Shown in pieces: positions 1 through 22,334 of a DNA stretch of 64,000 bases. Location: positions 14,274,683 through 14,338,682 of the forward strand of contig OZ038468.1 in assembly GCA_964036295.1 (NCBI GenBank). Direction: 5' to 3'. Under the pieces are notes generated by a model that was given only the letters and a program-made list of their open reading frames with translations, searched no databases and was not told where the DNA came from. A program made the position numbers and the translations under genes. Every line of letters begins with the position of its first letter. Positions within the stretch are counted from its first letter, which is position 1. The stretch comes from Plumapathes pennacea. Taxonomy: Eukaryota > Cnidaria > Anthozoa > Antipatharia > Myriopathidae.

Positions 1-123
1 TTGTGTTACGCTGCGCTATTGTGTTGTGCTGCATGAACCTTGAGTTGAACTGTGTTGTGTTGCGTTGCGCTGCGTTACTGTACGTTATTGTGTTGTGTTG
101 TGCTATGCTGCGTTATGTTGTGT
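1..123. repeat. Degenerate short tandem repeat (TTGTG/CTGCG type)
   Basis: The first ~120 bases are a low-complexity run built from variants of TTGTG, TTGCG and CTGCG words. It lies in an intron of the importin-11 gene, just downstream (in gene sense) of the donor of coding exon 4. No coding signal is supported, although open frames run through it because the repeat rarely makes stops. Confidence 0.7.
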
Positions 124-149
124 GGTGTAAGATGACGCATGCAGCTCAC

Positions 150-1332
150 CTCAAGCAAAGCAGGGAAAAGTTCAGGCCAGTCCTTCGACTCAATTCTTGC
201 AATCTTAGAGACAAGGACGGCAATTTGTGTGGCAATCTGGAGAACGTGAAAATGGTAAAGAAAACAAGGAACAAGGACATGGCATCCTCCCCACTGATCA
301 CGGGTGCCAAAACACCGACGGCTGGGGACTGGGCCTATCACTAACTTGGCTCTTTACTATAAGGAAAAATATGTACACTGGACTGTCCTGGCACCACTGC
401 TAAGAAAGTTTTGTAGTCTGAGCTACCATCCGTGCATCCTTGCACAGTAGTCTCTCGACCTTGTATCTTGTATGTGGGGATCTAATAGAATTCAAAAACA
501 CTCAAACAGAGGTGCCAGGAATCTCCCTGGTGCTTTGGTCTGTCCTTTATCAAATGTATGTCTAACATTTTGGTTTATTGTGCAGAAGTGCTTAAGCTGT
601 CATTTGCAGTAGTACAGGATACTATTACAATCTGATGTACCTGTGGAAATGGCTCTTGGAGTGAGGCAATTAGTTGGGACCTCATAAAGGTTTTTTCCTC
701 TTCTGAAATGGCACTGCAAGTAAACAGAGATTCGATCTTTACTATACAGCCAACTTTTAAACATGCAAGCAACTCAAACTTCTACTAACAGTTCCTGTTC
801 AATGTACAATATAGACCCTGAAACTGATTTAAATATTTTTCTTCAACAGAAGACTTTTCATTGCAATATCACAAGCAGGTTACATATTTAATAATATTAC
901 TCTGCTGCTTTTTAGCAAACCTCACATCTTAATTCAAATACATACTTAGGGGCAGTCTTCCGCCAGTAACGTTCCACTCCATTCTTGATGTACAGAATTG
1001 CAAGCCAGCGAACATTGACATCAATGGAATAGTTGCAGAAAATTTGCTAAAATAATGAAAACTGAGCATGATTACATATTACACAATATGTAAACATCTT
1101 CAAGATTACTACATTTTGTTTTAATATCTGAGTGCAAGTAACTTTTATATAATTATAATTAAATGCAATTAACAAGAGAAATATAACCAAGAGCAGCACA
1201 GTGCAGCCTGTGGTAGTTATGGGCCCAATTATGTGCTTGGTGTGACATTGGTTAGAGTTGGCATTAGCATGGCAGCTACTAGAGTGGAGAGTGGTGGAGT
1301 ATGTTATTAATACCCCTCACCCCCCCCCCCTC

Positions 1333-1363
<31 letters not shown>

Positions 1364-1671
1364 CTCCATTTCCACTATATTCAATGTCACTATTGCCCCT
1401 TATTCTTCCACCAACTCCACCTCCATAGTGATGAAGTTGTTAAATAATTATATTATTTTGTTTGTTTGACCCAATTTAACACATCTTGGCTGTGTAAATT
1501 ACAGATGATGGACAATAAATGTACAGAAAAGCATCTCACCATTAGTGTTGCATAGAAACCTGGCCGTGTTTCCCAGGATTTGAGTCGCTGTTCAGCCACC
1601 TTAAAAAATGTGGGATCTTGACTTGACGCCTGACGCAATGTTTCTAGCACTTCAACACCACCACCTTCCAT
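150..1671 (-). CDS. IPO11: Importin-11 (karyopherin beta family), N-terminal part only
   Basis: Four exons on the minus strand give the first 131 residues: 1671-1540, 1046-946, 713-641 and 236-150. All have GT/AG borders and the frame stays intact; the gene continues past the left edge. Recognisable importin-11 segments are the start with ETLRQASSQD and SWETRPGFY, then VNVRWLAILYIKNG followed by ERYWRKTAP, then SEEEK, and finally QIATQIAVLVSKIAR with WPELFPALLE. This is the importin-beta N-terminal (RanGTP-binding) HEAT region. In animals importin-11 carries cargo such as ubiquitin-loaded E2 enzymes into the nucleus. The ATG at 1671 was chosen because it gives the expected N-terminal length; the frame is open further upstream but loses similarity. 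The identification is from recall of the family, not a search. Confidence 0.92.
1333..1361. repeat. (CA)n microsatellite preceded by a C-run
   Basis: About 14 CA units follow a run of ten or more C within intron 1 of IPO11. It is a plain dinucleotide repeat. Confidence 0.95.
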
Positions 1672-2691
1672 TTTATTGCAGAATAATCTGGTGAAGGAGA
1701 ATGACACACATGCATGTACACAACCATTTGATTTTTCTGAACAGCTGACGTCCAGTGCTGTGAGCCCTCTGATCATATCAGTTGGTCATTGTGCAGCAAA
1801 TGTGCACATGCTTGAAAGAAAATCAAACAATACTGTATGCAGAGTTTCCTTTCTTCTCAGTGAGCCTCTGTCTGGCAGTGTACAGCGCAACAATTGATCA
1901 ATATTGCAATAACATGTTTATGACTGATTAAGGCTGAGAAATTTCAACAATACCACATTATTAAAAATACAGTACTCATTGTCTTGGTGGTCCTTTTAGA
2001 CTCATACCTGCACCTTAAATGTCACCTGGCGTCGCCAGTAAATATACTTTTTCTTTGTTTTGTTTGTAATAAAAATACACAGCGATCAAAATCGGAGTGG
2101 CTCCGCACACGTACTTTAGCCACGCCGTCTCTTCAATTACTGAGATCCACAATCTCTCTCTGGCACTCAAGATCATAGAATACTATCAATCATTACATTT
2201 TAAATAATTATGGTTTATTAATATAGTGCTCTCGAGTTTTATCAAACGTTACGTGTAGTGGCTGTATAATATTTTACGGACCCGAACAGCCACAACGCCA
2301 CATGTAGCACACACATAGACTTTTCCTTTTGAGGTACTCACAATCAATGCGTCACCACGTCAAGGAAGCCATGCCATGACCCATTTTTATCTCATTTTCC
2401 TTGATTTGTTGCGATTGAGAAAGGTAACGTTTTATATCCTCGCTCCGTCGGCCATGTTGTTTTCACGGACTTTGCCGCTGACCGCATGATCTATTCTTCG
2501 TGCAATGAACTGTGGGAAGAGATTGTTTCTGTGCGTCTTTGGCTCCTTACTCAATGATCTCCCCCTTTCTCCTCGACTCTTTCTCTTTTTCTTGTGTTCA
2601 TGTTTTCTTGTTAATACAAACCTGCTTTTCTTTGCTACTCTTCTTTGAAACAACTCTGCTTATCTTTATTCTCCCCAATCTGAACATCAGA
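1672..2691. other. Intergenic / IPO11 5' flank
   Basis: This stretch runs from the IPO11 start codon to the tRNA-Asp gene. It should hold the IPO11 promoter and 5'UTR, but I see no TATA box or CpG cluster that fixes a start site. Short open frames on both strands here have no recognisable content. Confidence 0.5.
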
Positions 2692-2763
2692 TCCTCGGTA
2701 GTATAGTGGTGAGTATCCCCGCCTGTCACGCGGGAGACCGGGGTTCGATTCCCCGCCGGGGAG
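2692..2763 (+). tRNA. tRNA-Asp (anticodon GTC)
   Basis: A 72-nt cloverleaf can be folded by eye. The 7-bp acceptor stem pairs TCCTCGG with CCGGGGA (one T-G wobble). The anticodon stem is CCCGC/GCGGG around the loop CTGTCAC, with anticodon GTC at 2725-2727. The internal Pol III promoter is visible: box A TAGTATAGTGG at 2699-2709 and box B GGTTCGATTCC at 2742-2752. No intron and no encoded CCA, as expected for a eukaryotic nuclear tRNA gene. It delivers aspartate to GAC/GAU codons. Confidence 0.97.
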
Positions 2764-2772
2764 AAGAGGATA

Positions 2773-2779
2773 TTTTTTT
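2773..2779 (+). terminator. Pol III terminator of tRNA-Asp
   Basis: A run of seven T lies ten bases after the tRNA 3' end, the usual RNA polymerase III stop signal. Confidence 0.85.
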
Positions 2780-2855
2780 CTTTAAGTACTTTTGCATTTT
2801 TTTCTGCTTTTCTACTCTAACCCTACCGTCCGGACAGTGCATTCTTCACCGAAAG

Positions 2856-3015
2856 TTACCCTTTTACTCCCAAGCATAAAATGCAGGGTTTCCCACTTTT
2901 CTTCCAATCCCCTTAATAACGGAGAAGAAAATGAGAGTTTAGTCAGCTTTCACCTGAGCAAGGAAAAACGCCAAGAGTAGAAAACTAAATTGATCTCTCT
3001 TTGGATTGAAAGGGT
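2856..3015. mobile_element. Degraded TTAA-flanked MITE, piggyBac type
   Basis: The left end is like CCCTTTCACTCCCAAG (here with one change) and the right end is GAAAGGGTT. The interior shares the 'AAAATGCAG' and 'TTTAGTCAGCTTTCACCTGAGCAAGG' blocks with intact copies elsewhere in the window (e.g. 31452-31655), but it is shorter and diverged. Confidence 0.65.
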
Positions 3016-3429
3016 TGAAACTATGTCTCGGCTCATGATGGAGTATTACTACCGCATCAGATGTATTCTCTTTTGTTTAAAGTTTCGACGAAAACTCTGT
3101 TGCCAAGCAATTGACCGGCCCAGAAGACCCCGCGGCGCGGGAGGATTTTAAAATATTCAAAACTGCGCAGTGGTGTATGAGAACTTGTGATAACTTTCTT
3201 TTACGTTCTTGATTTTATTAGTAGCACTTGTCATAAAGTTATTAGATGTCGAACTGTGTCAACGTACCTCCCCGATCTTACATTCATGTTATGTTGCCAC
3301 TGTCACCGTTTGACATAGTTGTCCTCATCATAGTCGTCCTTATCTTCGTTGCAAATTCCGCTGCCGCTAAATTTCACAGACAATCAATTCACGCGGGTCC
3401 AAACACATTGAATAGGCCCAAGATTGCTA

Positions 3430-3918
3430 CTACAAATCTGTTTCCTTACTAACAACAACCTCGACTTTACGCTGAGGGATAGGCCGGCATGTTCCACCTG
3501 CACTGTCAGCCAAGCGTCTCGGGTGAGGCAACTCATACGTGGGAAAAAGCAACTTTGTCTTCCTTTTGCTTGTACTCTTTCTCTCCTCGGTTTGCGCTGT
3601 GATCTTTGGTGCATTCCTTCCACTCGTCTCTGAAGTACTAAATTCTTCACAAAGAGAAGGAATCCTTCGGATGGTAGCTTGCCTTGTGCGCCCACCAACT
3701 TCCTTTGCGAAGTGAAACACGCCGGGGATTTTAAATCTCTTGTGCCTTCGGCCAATTTCTATCACCGGCAGCTGGCAGCAGTACCTCGGCGCTTGATGTG
3801 CGTCCCTTGCACGAGAAACTTGTTCTTCCTGTCTCCAACGACATTCCCTTACTTCGTGATTTCCCAAACGGGACAGCCTCAGTGAACGCCTGGACCTTTC
3901 TTCACCACCCGCCGACAT
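3430..3918 (-). CDS. Unconfirmed 162-residue ORF
   Basis: This is an open frame from an ATG near 3918 to a stop at 3430, rich in Arg, Lys and Ser. Its start contains RRSLRLSRL and a later part KRFKIPGVFHFAKE. I recognise no domain. A possible splice donor (GAA|GTAAGG) occurs about 22 codons in, so the real exon, if any, could be short. Overlapping open frames of similar length in other frames and the higher GC here mean it may be chance. Treat as a candidate only. Confidence 0.25.
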   Translation of the reverse strand: MSAGGEERSRRSLRLSRLGNHEVRECRWRQEEQVSRARDAHQAPRYCCQLPVIEIGRRHKRFKIPGVFHFAKEVGGRTRQATIRRIPSLCEEFSTSETSGRNAPKITAQTEERKSTSKRKTKLLFPTYELPHPRRLADSAGGTCRPIPQRKVEVVVSKETDL

Positions 3919-6900
3919 TGATCATTCGATCCCGAACTCTTTCGAAGTGAAATTCATTTAAATAAATACCTCAGTTCTTGTCATTGAAACAAATTCCACC
4001 GGCAAATAGTTTCTGAGTGACCCGCGTTAAAAATTCTCTTTATTCAAGCACATTGTATAATATTAATAAGAATTGGAACTGTGCGAAGGAATTCTTAATT
4101 TGCCAATTAGGCTGAACGCCGTAGTCCAATTTAGGGCGATGTGCCAGCCAAATTGAATCACGGGAACGCTACATTCCAGAAGTAAGGACAAGGGGACGCG
4201 AGCACGGGGTTAGGGGGTTGGTTGCGAACCAAGAGTATGACGTAAACAGTTTCGGGCTTCGATCGGAGCGAAGCGTGAGGAAGCTGGCCATCTTGAAATT
4301 TATGCTTGTTCAAAGGCTGTGCGCTAATAATGCGAAACAATGTGCGTGCTCATCCTCTTGTGTGGTAGTGAACTGGTTCTGTGTCGTGCTGAACTCAAAA
4401 CCGGTTTACAACAGTTTCCTTGTAAGCTGAAAGGTTCACCCTTTATAAATAAGGTGTCTGACTGTCTAAGTTTTACGCACACGCACCTCAAACAAATATC
4501 CTTGACAAGAAGTTTATTCAAACTTGTGCCTGATTGACGACCAAACTGAACTAAGCAAAAACAACCGCCTAGCATCGGGTGGCATTTTGAACTTCAAAAC
4601 CGCTGACCGATGTGTGGCGCGGCTGTTTCCGCGAGCTGTAGTCGAACCTGTTTTGACAAGAGCCAACCACTAACAACAACAAACCCCTCTGAAAAATTTA
4701 ACACTTTTACTGCCACATATCTTTGACAAATTACACTTATAATGCAAAACGTTGGAAGTTTTCGATAGGTTGGCTTAAATTCGCCTTTCGCAGTGAAAGG
4801 GTTAAATTTTAGCAATGGACAATTCTCTTCAATCATGGCCGTTGTATACACAGGTTCCACTTTATGCTCAATTTAGATAAGAAAAAGAGTGACGTGATTA
4901 TCGCAGTGAGAGCACTGAGTGGATAATCAGAAGTACGTGAACCTCTTGACAGGAAGTGAATTAATTAATAAATTGTTGTTATTTTCAGAGACGAGTAAAG
5001 CACCAGATACAACCACTGCAAGAGCAGTGAGAAAAAGGAACAGTCATCGGCACAGACAAATAAAATAACCAACAGTTCTATCGAGGCGAGATTGAATGAT
5101 GTTATAAAAATGAAATTAATTAAAGTAAAATTTTGCATTATGCGTGGGAAATCAAAAGTAAACCTCAGGAGAAAGTTTTTTTTTTTCCCGCGCGGCCTTC
5201 GCCTTTATGCAGCTAACTAATCTTCCAGCGCTTCCATTTCAGAGGAGCCACATGACATTAGGAAACAAAATGGGATTCCCCATAGAAAAACGCAATGTCT
5301 TGTATATGATAAACACTACAAGAACGATAACCCCAACCTACACCACTGCACCAATCTGACCGCTGGCATAAAATAACATTTTGCAAAGAACAAAAAATCC
5401 CCGACCAGCAAGGAAAGTAAGATCTGCCCCATCCGGCCTGACAGGTTTGATTTTAGTCAAGCAGGTTTCTCAAGTTGCACGTGATCAGGAAAATTGCTGC
5501 TCACTTGCATTACCCATGGCCCGGTTGTTCAAAACTAAGATCTCTTTCGCGACCTCTTAACTAACAAACGGCAGGATTTCGATTAAAGGGACCCTTCACC
5601 GAAAATCGAAAGAAAGGCCACACCACATTTTCATAGGACTCACTTGAGAAACTCAGTTCATTTGGACTAAAAGTGCTGCATTGCCATCGCGGTTTTCGTG
5701 TTCTAAACCATAACAAGGCTTCGATTCTTCATAGTCCTATTCTATATATAAACAAAAACGTTTGAAATGACTGAAAGGGCCCGGAACAATCGAAAGGCTT
5801 GTTATAGCTCAAAACACATCAAGTAAGATGTCAAAATATATTGTTAGACCTAAATGCAGGATTAGCCTAATCGTACTTTGAACAACTTTGAAGCATATGG
5901 CGGATTGTCCACTATCAAATTTGGATCTGCTCAAGCGGATTGCAGCCTCGTAGAAAATGTATTATTACCAGCGGGCGCACATGCTCAACTAAACTCGTAG
6001 ATAGTAAAACGAAAAGTACTCTATAGAATGAATTGAAATAATCTTGAAGTAAACCAAATAATTAATACATGCGTGTTATCCCGCAACCCTCCCCCTCCTT
6101 ATACCAGACTCGAGCAACAGGACAAGACGGACCCCCAAAAATGCGAAGGGAAAAATAAACAAGTAGTGACAGGCAGAATCGTGTTTTCCTCGCTCGTCCG
6201 GAACTTACAATATCCTGGTTTTAGAGCTGTTCTCTCTTCAAGACAGATCTTACAATACCCACACCAGAAGAGCGTCTAACAGCTGGACAACTTCAATACG
6301 AGGTCAAACCGTGGTCTTTTCTGCAGTACAGGCGCCATTTCTAAGTTGCAATTTTGCCTGCGAGTTTCATTTGCATTAAAATGCAGACACGGGTAAAACT
6401 GACTTTCACATGAAAGGTTTCACAATGGTCCTCGTTTAGAAAAAGATACAAAAAGTCACTTGGAAATTGCCTTTTTCCTTTGACGGCGAGCTATGTCAGG
6501 GCTCAATTATACAAAGCTCGGACAGACTAATCCTGGATTAAATGGAAATGCCAGTACTTGTGGCAACTAGCCGTTTTAAATTGCGTCAGCGTACACATAA
6601 GTGACAATCAACTAAAAGTCAATGTGGAAAAACTAAACACCGTTACAGAAGTTTAAGCTGACGTTTCGAGCGGTAGCTCTTCGTCGTAGAAAGTCTGAGC
6701 CGCTAACCCTTCGTCGGGACAACTGAAACATCAACTTAATACTGGATTAACTTAATTCTCTCTCCAAACGTCCTGGTCAAGGACCACTACAAAGCTTGTT
6801 TTAGCACAAAACAGGTGAAAAAGGTTGTGATGTGAGCGAGAAGTTTTGAGACTTGAAGATGACAAAAATAGTGTAATGCACTAGGATTAGCCTAATCAAG

Positions 6901-6950
6901 CTTTGAATAACTTTGGCCTAAAAGCTAACCTCTCCTTCTCCGACAAAGTA

Positions 6951-6987
6951 CAAAAAAAAAAAAAAAAAAAAAAAAAAGAAAAAAAAA
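6951..6987. repeat. Poly(A) run
   Basis: Nearly uninterrupted A for about 37 bases, next to another diverged copy of the GATTAGCCTAATC repeat. It could be a microsatellite or a remnant retrotransposon tail; no retrotransposon body is seen. Confidence 0.8.
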
Positions 6988-7187
6988 GGAGAGAGATAGG
7001 AACAAACTTTGACCTAATCCAGGATTAACATATTCGTGCTTCGAACAAATAGGCCCATTTTTTTTTCAACAATTTCGGGAAGTTCGCTTGTGTAAATGGT
7101 GCTGTTTAATACATGGTTTCTTTTAGGCTTGGCACACCTACATATCCAATTTCATGCTTATGTGTTCTGTACACGGGTATATATAAA

Positions 7188-7366
7188 CAATAAACTACTT
7201 TTGGCGAGGAAATATGCACGGATAATTGCCCGAGGATATTATCTGTTCCGAGAAGCGAACAGTTGCCCGAGAGCGAAGCTCGAGGGCAACTGTTAGCTTC
7301 GAGGAACAGATAATGTCCAAGGACAATTATCCGTGCATATTTCCGGCGCCAAAAGTAGTTTATTGT
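7188..7366. repeat. Large near-perfect palindrome
   Basis: Two arms of about 88 bases mirror each other around a centre near 7276. The left arm reads AATAAACTACTTTTGGCG, then AAATATGCACGGATAATTG, then ATTATCTGTTCC; the right arm is the reverse complement with few mismatches. A related single arm lies at 29629-29707. This suggests the terminal part of a foldback element or a hairpin-type MITE. Confidence 0.9.
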
Positions 7367-8430
7367 CTTTATTATCCTTCAAATATTTCCTCTTGCAGCG
7401 CAAATAATGGCGCGGGGACTGTGAAGCTTTTTGGTGCTTTCTGGAACTGCTTTTTCGACCAATAAATTGATGTCCTCCTCGGTAGTCATCTCGTAATGGG
7501 CTTTTGTGATTAAGATATAAAATTGTGTTCGGATATTGTCAATAAACAGCGTTTGTTCGCCAGGCGGGGGTTATTCGCTGATAACGTCCGCTCGTGAGCG
7601 GACGTTATTCGGTCACGTGTGACGATTCCACCAATCACGCGCGGGAGGAAATATTTGATGGGTCATAAATGTAAATATCACCGATTCGAGTCTGCTTTTG
7701 TTTGTCCCTGTTTGGCTGTTTTGTCCATATTTTTTCGTGTTTCAGAGCGCAATGCAATGGAGCAAAAGCACATAAGATAAAAAGATATTCGTTATATTCA
7801 ATCACCCCAGCAGACCCTGAGACAACGAAGGGGTAACACCCATCCCTACCCCTTAACAAAAGAAGCATTCGGAGAGCATAGACCATTTGCACAAAGTTGC
7901 GCGCGAAACTTTGACAGCCGCGACATAATAAACATTCGATTTTTCGGACTGTCGTCTCGTGATCGACACAATCGTACGCGTTAAGTTAGCTGGACTGAAT
8001 TTAACCCTTTTCTGTACGAGGTGCACTGGCTGAGTTCGCTCTTAGAACCTTTTAACTTCCTACGACGCATGCTCGGCAAAAACGAAGATAGTCTGCAAAT
8101 CGCGGGCTGGTATTTTAGATAACCAATCAGAATCACCCAGAGATTCTCCCAGAGTCCCTCGTTTTCGTCTAACTTGCGCCATAAGACTTGCTGCGACCTG
8201 TTAAGCTAGGCTGCTGGCGCAACGCTGTGCCAATGGTTTATGCATGTATACTTTCCAAATAAGGGCAAACGCAACGTTAACACTCCTCTTCACCAATCAC
8301 AAGCGACTTCGCCAAAAACTTTCAGGTTATATATATATATTTGCTTTTTCATTCGCCATCGCACTGCACATAAGTAGGTTTCCAGTACACATCATTTGTG
8401 CTACAAATGGACGGTCATTCCCCCCCTCAC

Positions 8431-18773
<10,343 letters not shown>

Positions 18774-20850
18774 GGCCGGACCTGTTGTCGCGTGCGATCG
18801 AGCCGATACAGCTTAAACATGGGCTCCACAAGTCCTCACACATGCAGTCACTGCACCATACTGCATCCAGTCCAGTTTGATCTGCCAAAACACCATAAAC
18901 CCGAGCGCTTTCTGTACTCAGCTTTGACGAGTTTACTTGCAACCTGCAGTAATCGACAATATTTTCGCAAACTGACATGCGCTGTTTAATGAATGCGGAA
19001 TGGAAACGAGGCTGTTCCTAATTACCTGATTTATTATGCGTACCTAAAAAAGCACCGGTGAATATGAGATATTTTGGGCCTCTTACGGTTAATAAAATAC
19101 CACAAACAGAAAGTCCCGGTAAGATACCTAAACTACCCACGGATTCGTTTGCAAAATTAAACCGCGTCTCCCCGCCGGGGGTCGCTCCTCATTTTGCCAT
19201 GATGTCGATGGTTGATTTTAAGAACAGTTCACTGTCGCCGTTTTATAGTAGAACAATAGTAAGATCATGGTGTCATAAAAGTAGAGTTTCTGTTTATATG
19301 AAATATTTAAACCTAACCTCCTATTTTATTTCTATTTTTCCTGTTTATCACTCAATCAATTATTTAAATAGCCATTTCTGCCAGACATCGTGACTCGTTA
19401 TGCCGCTTTTTCCTGCTTTTCTGACGTCAATTCCACGGCACGGAGCCAGGCCGACGGTTGTGGGTCAGACCACAATTAAACGAACGATAAACTGCGAGGA
19501 GTGGGTGGTGGAGAAGACTAAATACTGAGTTCAGGCTAAGCGATGTCTAAACTACAGGAAGCATGCATTCGGGGAGGGCCCCGAGGCTGAGGAAGAGGAG
19601 GTGCGAGTTAGGTAGGGCAATATCGTGGTTTGTCCGCTCGCCTTGTCAATACATCATAGGAACACAATATTTCGAATACAAAGCTAATTTGGCATGCATC
19701 AAACTGGTAGAACATGCGAGAATATGAACATTTCACTAGCCCATGCACATCGATTTTCACTCATTCCATCCGCTCACTGGAAAACACTCAAACGTTAGAA
19801 AATGACGAGGCATTGTTTGTGTTTTGTGCGTGTTTTGGACGCAAATTCTGAATTACTGTAGCCACAGCTGGGTTTATCGTTTGAAAAAATTTTCAGTGAT
19901 ACTGTTTTGATAGCCTTACCACTGGAATGGTGAACTAATATCGCACCACGTGATCAATTCGATGTCTGGCCAAACTGATTTGCCCAACAGCAAGATACTA
20001 CTTCTTCTTCCTAGTCCAGATAATGCAACAAGCTGAGGACTAAGTCAGCACCGAGTCTAAGAAGTCAATTCTTACTCCCTACTCATACACTTCCAGTGAA
20101 ACTATGATTGAGAGAATTTCTATCATGATCAAGGGGGTTAAAGACTCAACATTGTGATTGCTGTACGGGTTGTCTCAGTTGTGTGCTTAGCCAAACTAAA
20201 ATCAAACTTCTCCTTTCTTTGGAGCAAAGCACTCCAGAGGCCAGGAAGGAAGTATGTAAAACACATAGTCACTGCAATTCACCGGAAACTCCGTATAGAA
20301 CGAGAATATTTGGAATGTTTTCAGGATTACAATAACAAAGCGGAGGTTAGAACACTACACTTTTGGTGTGTCTTGGGGATTCTAGGAGATTACACCCAAT
20401 TCCTTTCTTCTGAGTCACTTTTTCCTCTTTCAGGCTGAACCGGATGCCGATGCAACAGCATGGTTGTCCCTACTTTATATAATAGGTGATTTAATGTCCC
20501 ACCTCCGTCAAAATACCCGAAACGGCATATATCACAGTTAGATTATGACACTGTTACACTTCATATTATGAAAGATCGGGGACGCATCGTTTTCCAAAGT
20601 CTATTTTCAGGCATTTTTCCGTAGTATCGGACAGATCAATAGTTATGATGTTATATTGTTCAGACCTATTAAACTATCCTATGTGTTGGCTGACGCAAGT
20701 TCGAGCGATTTATAAACAGCCTTTCTTCGACCAATTCAATGTTTAGTATCAAGAGAGTTTAGTATACATCTCGGAAATAATGTATCAAATTTCAAAGCAG
20801 AGTTTCTTTCGTTACAAATCAACACCAAAGTAGGTAAGTACCACTGTTAA

Positions 20851-21051
20851 CCCTTTCAATCCCAAGCTCAAAATGCAGATTCTCCCAACCTTTTAAGAAA
20901 ATGTATCAATGATGTAGTGAGAATTCATAGTTTAATCAGCTACCATCTGAGCAATCTATCAAAAGCCAAGTTCTCCTTACTGTTTGATAAATATTTCTAG
21001 TGAGAAACTGAAGGAGAAAATTGAAGTTGATCACTCTTGGGAGCGAAAGGG
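20851..21051. mobile_element. TTAA-flanked MITE, piggyBac type
   Basis: TTAA at 20847-20850 and 21052-21055 flanks inverted ends CCCTTTCAATCCCAAG and TTGGGAGCGAAAGGG. A second partial copy of the same family lies directly to the right at about 21112-21240. Confidence 0.87.
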
Positions 21052-21410
21052 TTAACACATAAACTAATCTCCTCAAACGAGTCAGATGGAAATGAATTCT
21101 ACACTCCGGGGCTAAGCTCATAAAACAAATTCTCCCAACCTTTTAAGAAGAAAATGATTGGTGTCAATAGTAAGAGTTGATAGTTTAATCAGCTTTCATC
21201 TGAGCAAGGTATCAAAAGCCAAACTCTTCTAACTGCATGCACGATAATTTTTTAATGAGGACCTGTCGCAGGACATCGCATTCCATTGCTCCAAAGTCTT
21301 CTGACTAAATTACCAGAAATTATATGGGCCATAAAATGAGAAATTATAGAATGCTCCGAGAAACTGGTCTCCTGAGTGGATCAACTTCACCCACCAGGGG
21401 TGGAAGGGGC

Positions 21411-21432
21411 GGGGGGGGGGGGGGGGGGGGGG
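21411..21432. repeat. Poly(G) run
   Basis: About 22 consecutive G, preceded by GGGGCGG-type sequence. A possible G-quadruplex former and a likely assembly or sequencing trouble spot. Confidence 0.9.
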
Positions 21433-22334
21433 TACTTCCATATAGAAGGCATCCGGAGATCTACCAACAGTATGGATAACATCAAGTCTGATAGCTTGTT
21501 CAGATGTAGGCTGATTGGAATACTGATACTCACTACATCACTGGTAAAGCTTCTTCATATGTGGTTGGCAGAATTTGTAATATGAGCTCAGGCCGTTCAA
21601 TGAGAAGTATTTGAGTATTTCAATAATGTTCCAACGACGATGTTTCGTCTTGTAATACACACCATCCAAACCATCGGGGGATGACAATTAACCTGAACGT
21701 TCAATTCTATAAAATCAACCTATATTTCTTCTTCTTCTAGATTGGGAGAACAACTTCGACCAACAGGGTTTCAGTGTTTCTCCGCAGTCCTTTTTTGTTG
21801 TAGGTTTAACGCAGATTAACCCTTTCGCTGACGAGTTCCTGTCCAAATAAACGATAAGAGAACCTCTAAGCCAATTCAAAAAGGAATGTGTATAAAATCA
21901 AAGGCTAGGTTTCGTTCCAAACACCAAAAGAAAATTATAATAAATCGATACAAAAATATGTAAAGAACACTTTCAGACTAAAACGAAACTAATCTTCTTA
22001 AACGAGTTGGATGGAGAAGGATTTCCAATACACCATCTCCAATACACTCACATGTTCATTTTCATGCAAATCCAACTCATTTTCATAAGAAAAGTTTCGC
22101 ACAAGGCTTTGTTTTGAAACAGGGGCCACAGGCATCTGGGAATTATCCTATTTCTTTCCAATGGCCCTGAAAACGGTCGTTCGAGGATTTTCGGTTTTCA
22201 TTCGACAGTCCAGAAGTTGGAAGTTTTCTAGACTGAGTTCAATTCGCCTTTGACTCAGCGAAAGAGTTACTCTGTTGTTCTTCTGACCTCAAACTTACTC
22301 TTCCTTAATTCATATTCATAATGCAATACGCCTT

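Larger units (their letters stand above)
3919..8430. other. Repeat-rich intergenic region downstream of MAP2K1
   Basis: I find no supported gene. It contains partial MITEs: a block with GGCCCGGTTGTTCAAAA at 5519 and 'GATTAGCCTAATC' at about 5862 and 6889, related to the element at 34951. There is an A-run at 6951-6987 and the palindrome at 7188-7366. The MAP2K1 3'UTR must lie just left of 8431, but no clear poly(A) signal was located. Confidence 0.5.
18774..22334. other. Intergenic region between AP3B (3' end) and MAP2K1 (5' end)
   Basis: Both flanking genes are on the minus strand, so this holds the AP3B 3'UTR on the right and the MAP2K1 promoter on the left. The sequence around 18780-19200 is relatively GC-rich with several CpG, which suits a housekeeping promoter. 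Otherwise there are MITE copies (20851-21051 and a fragment at about 21112-21240) and a poly(G) run. No supported gene. Confidence 0.5.

Noticed and set aside
3384-3755. Second minus-strand ORF overlapping 3430-3918
   Set aside because: Only one of the overlapping frames could be real, and this one has neither motif nor better start; both are weak.
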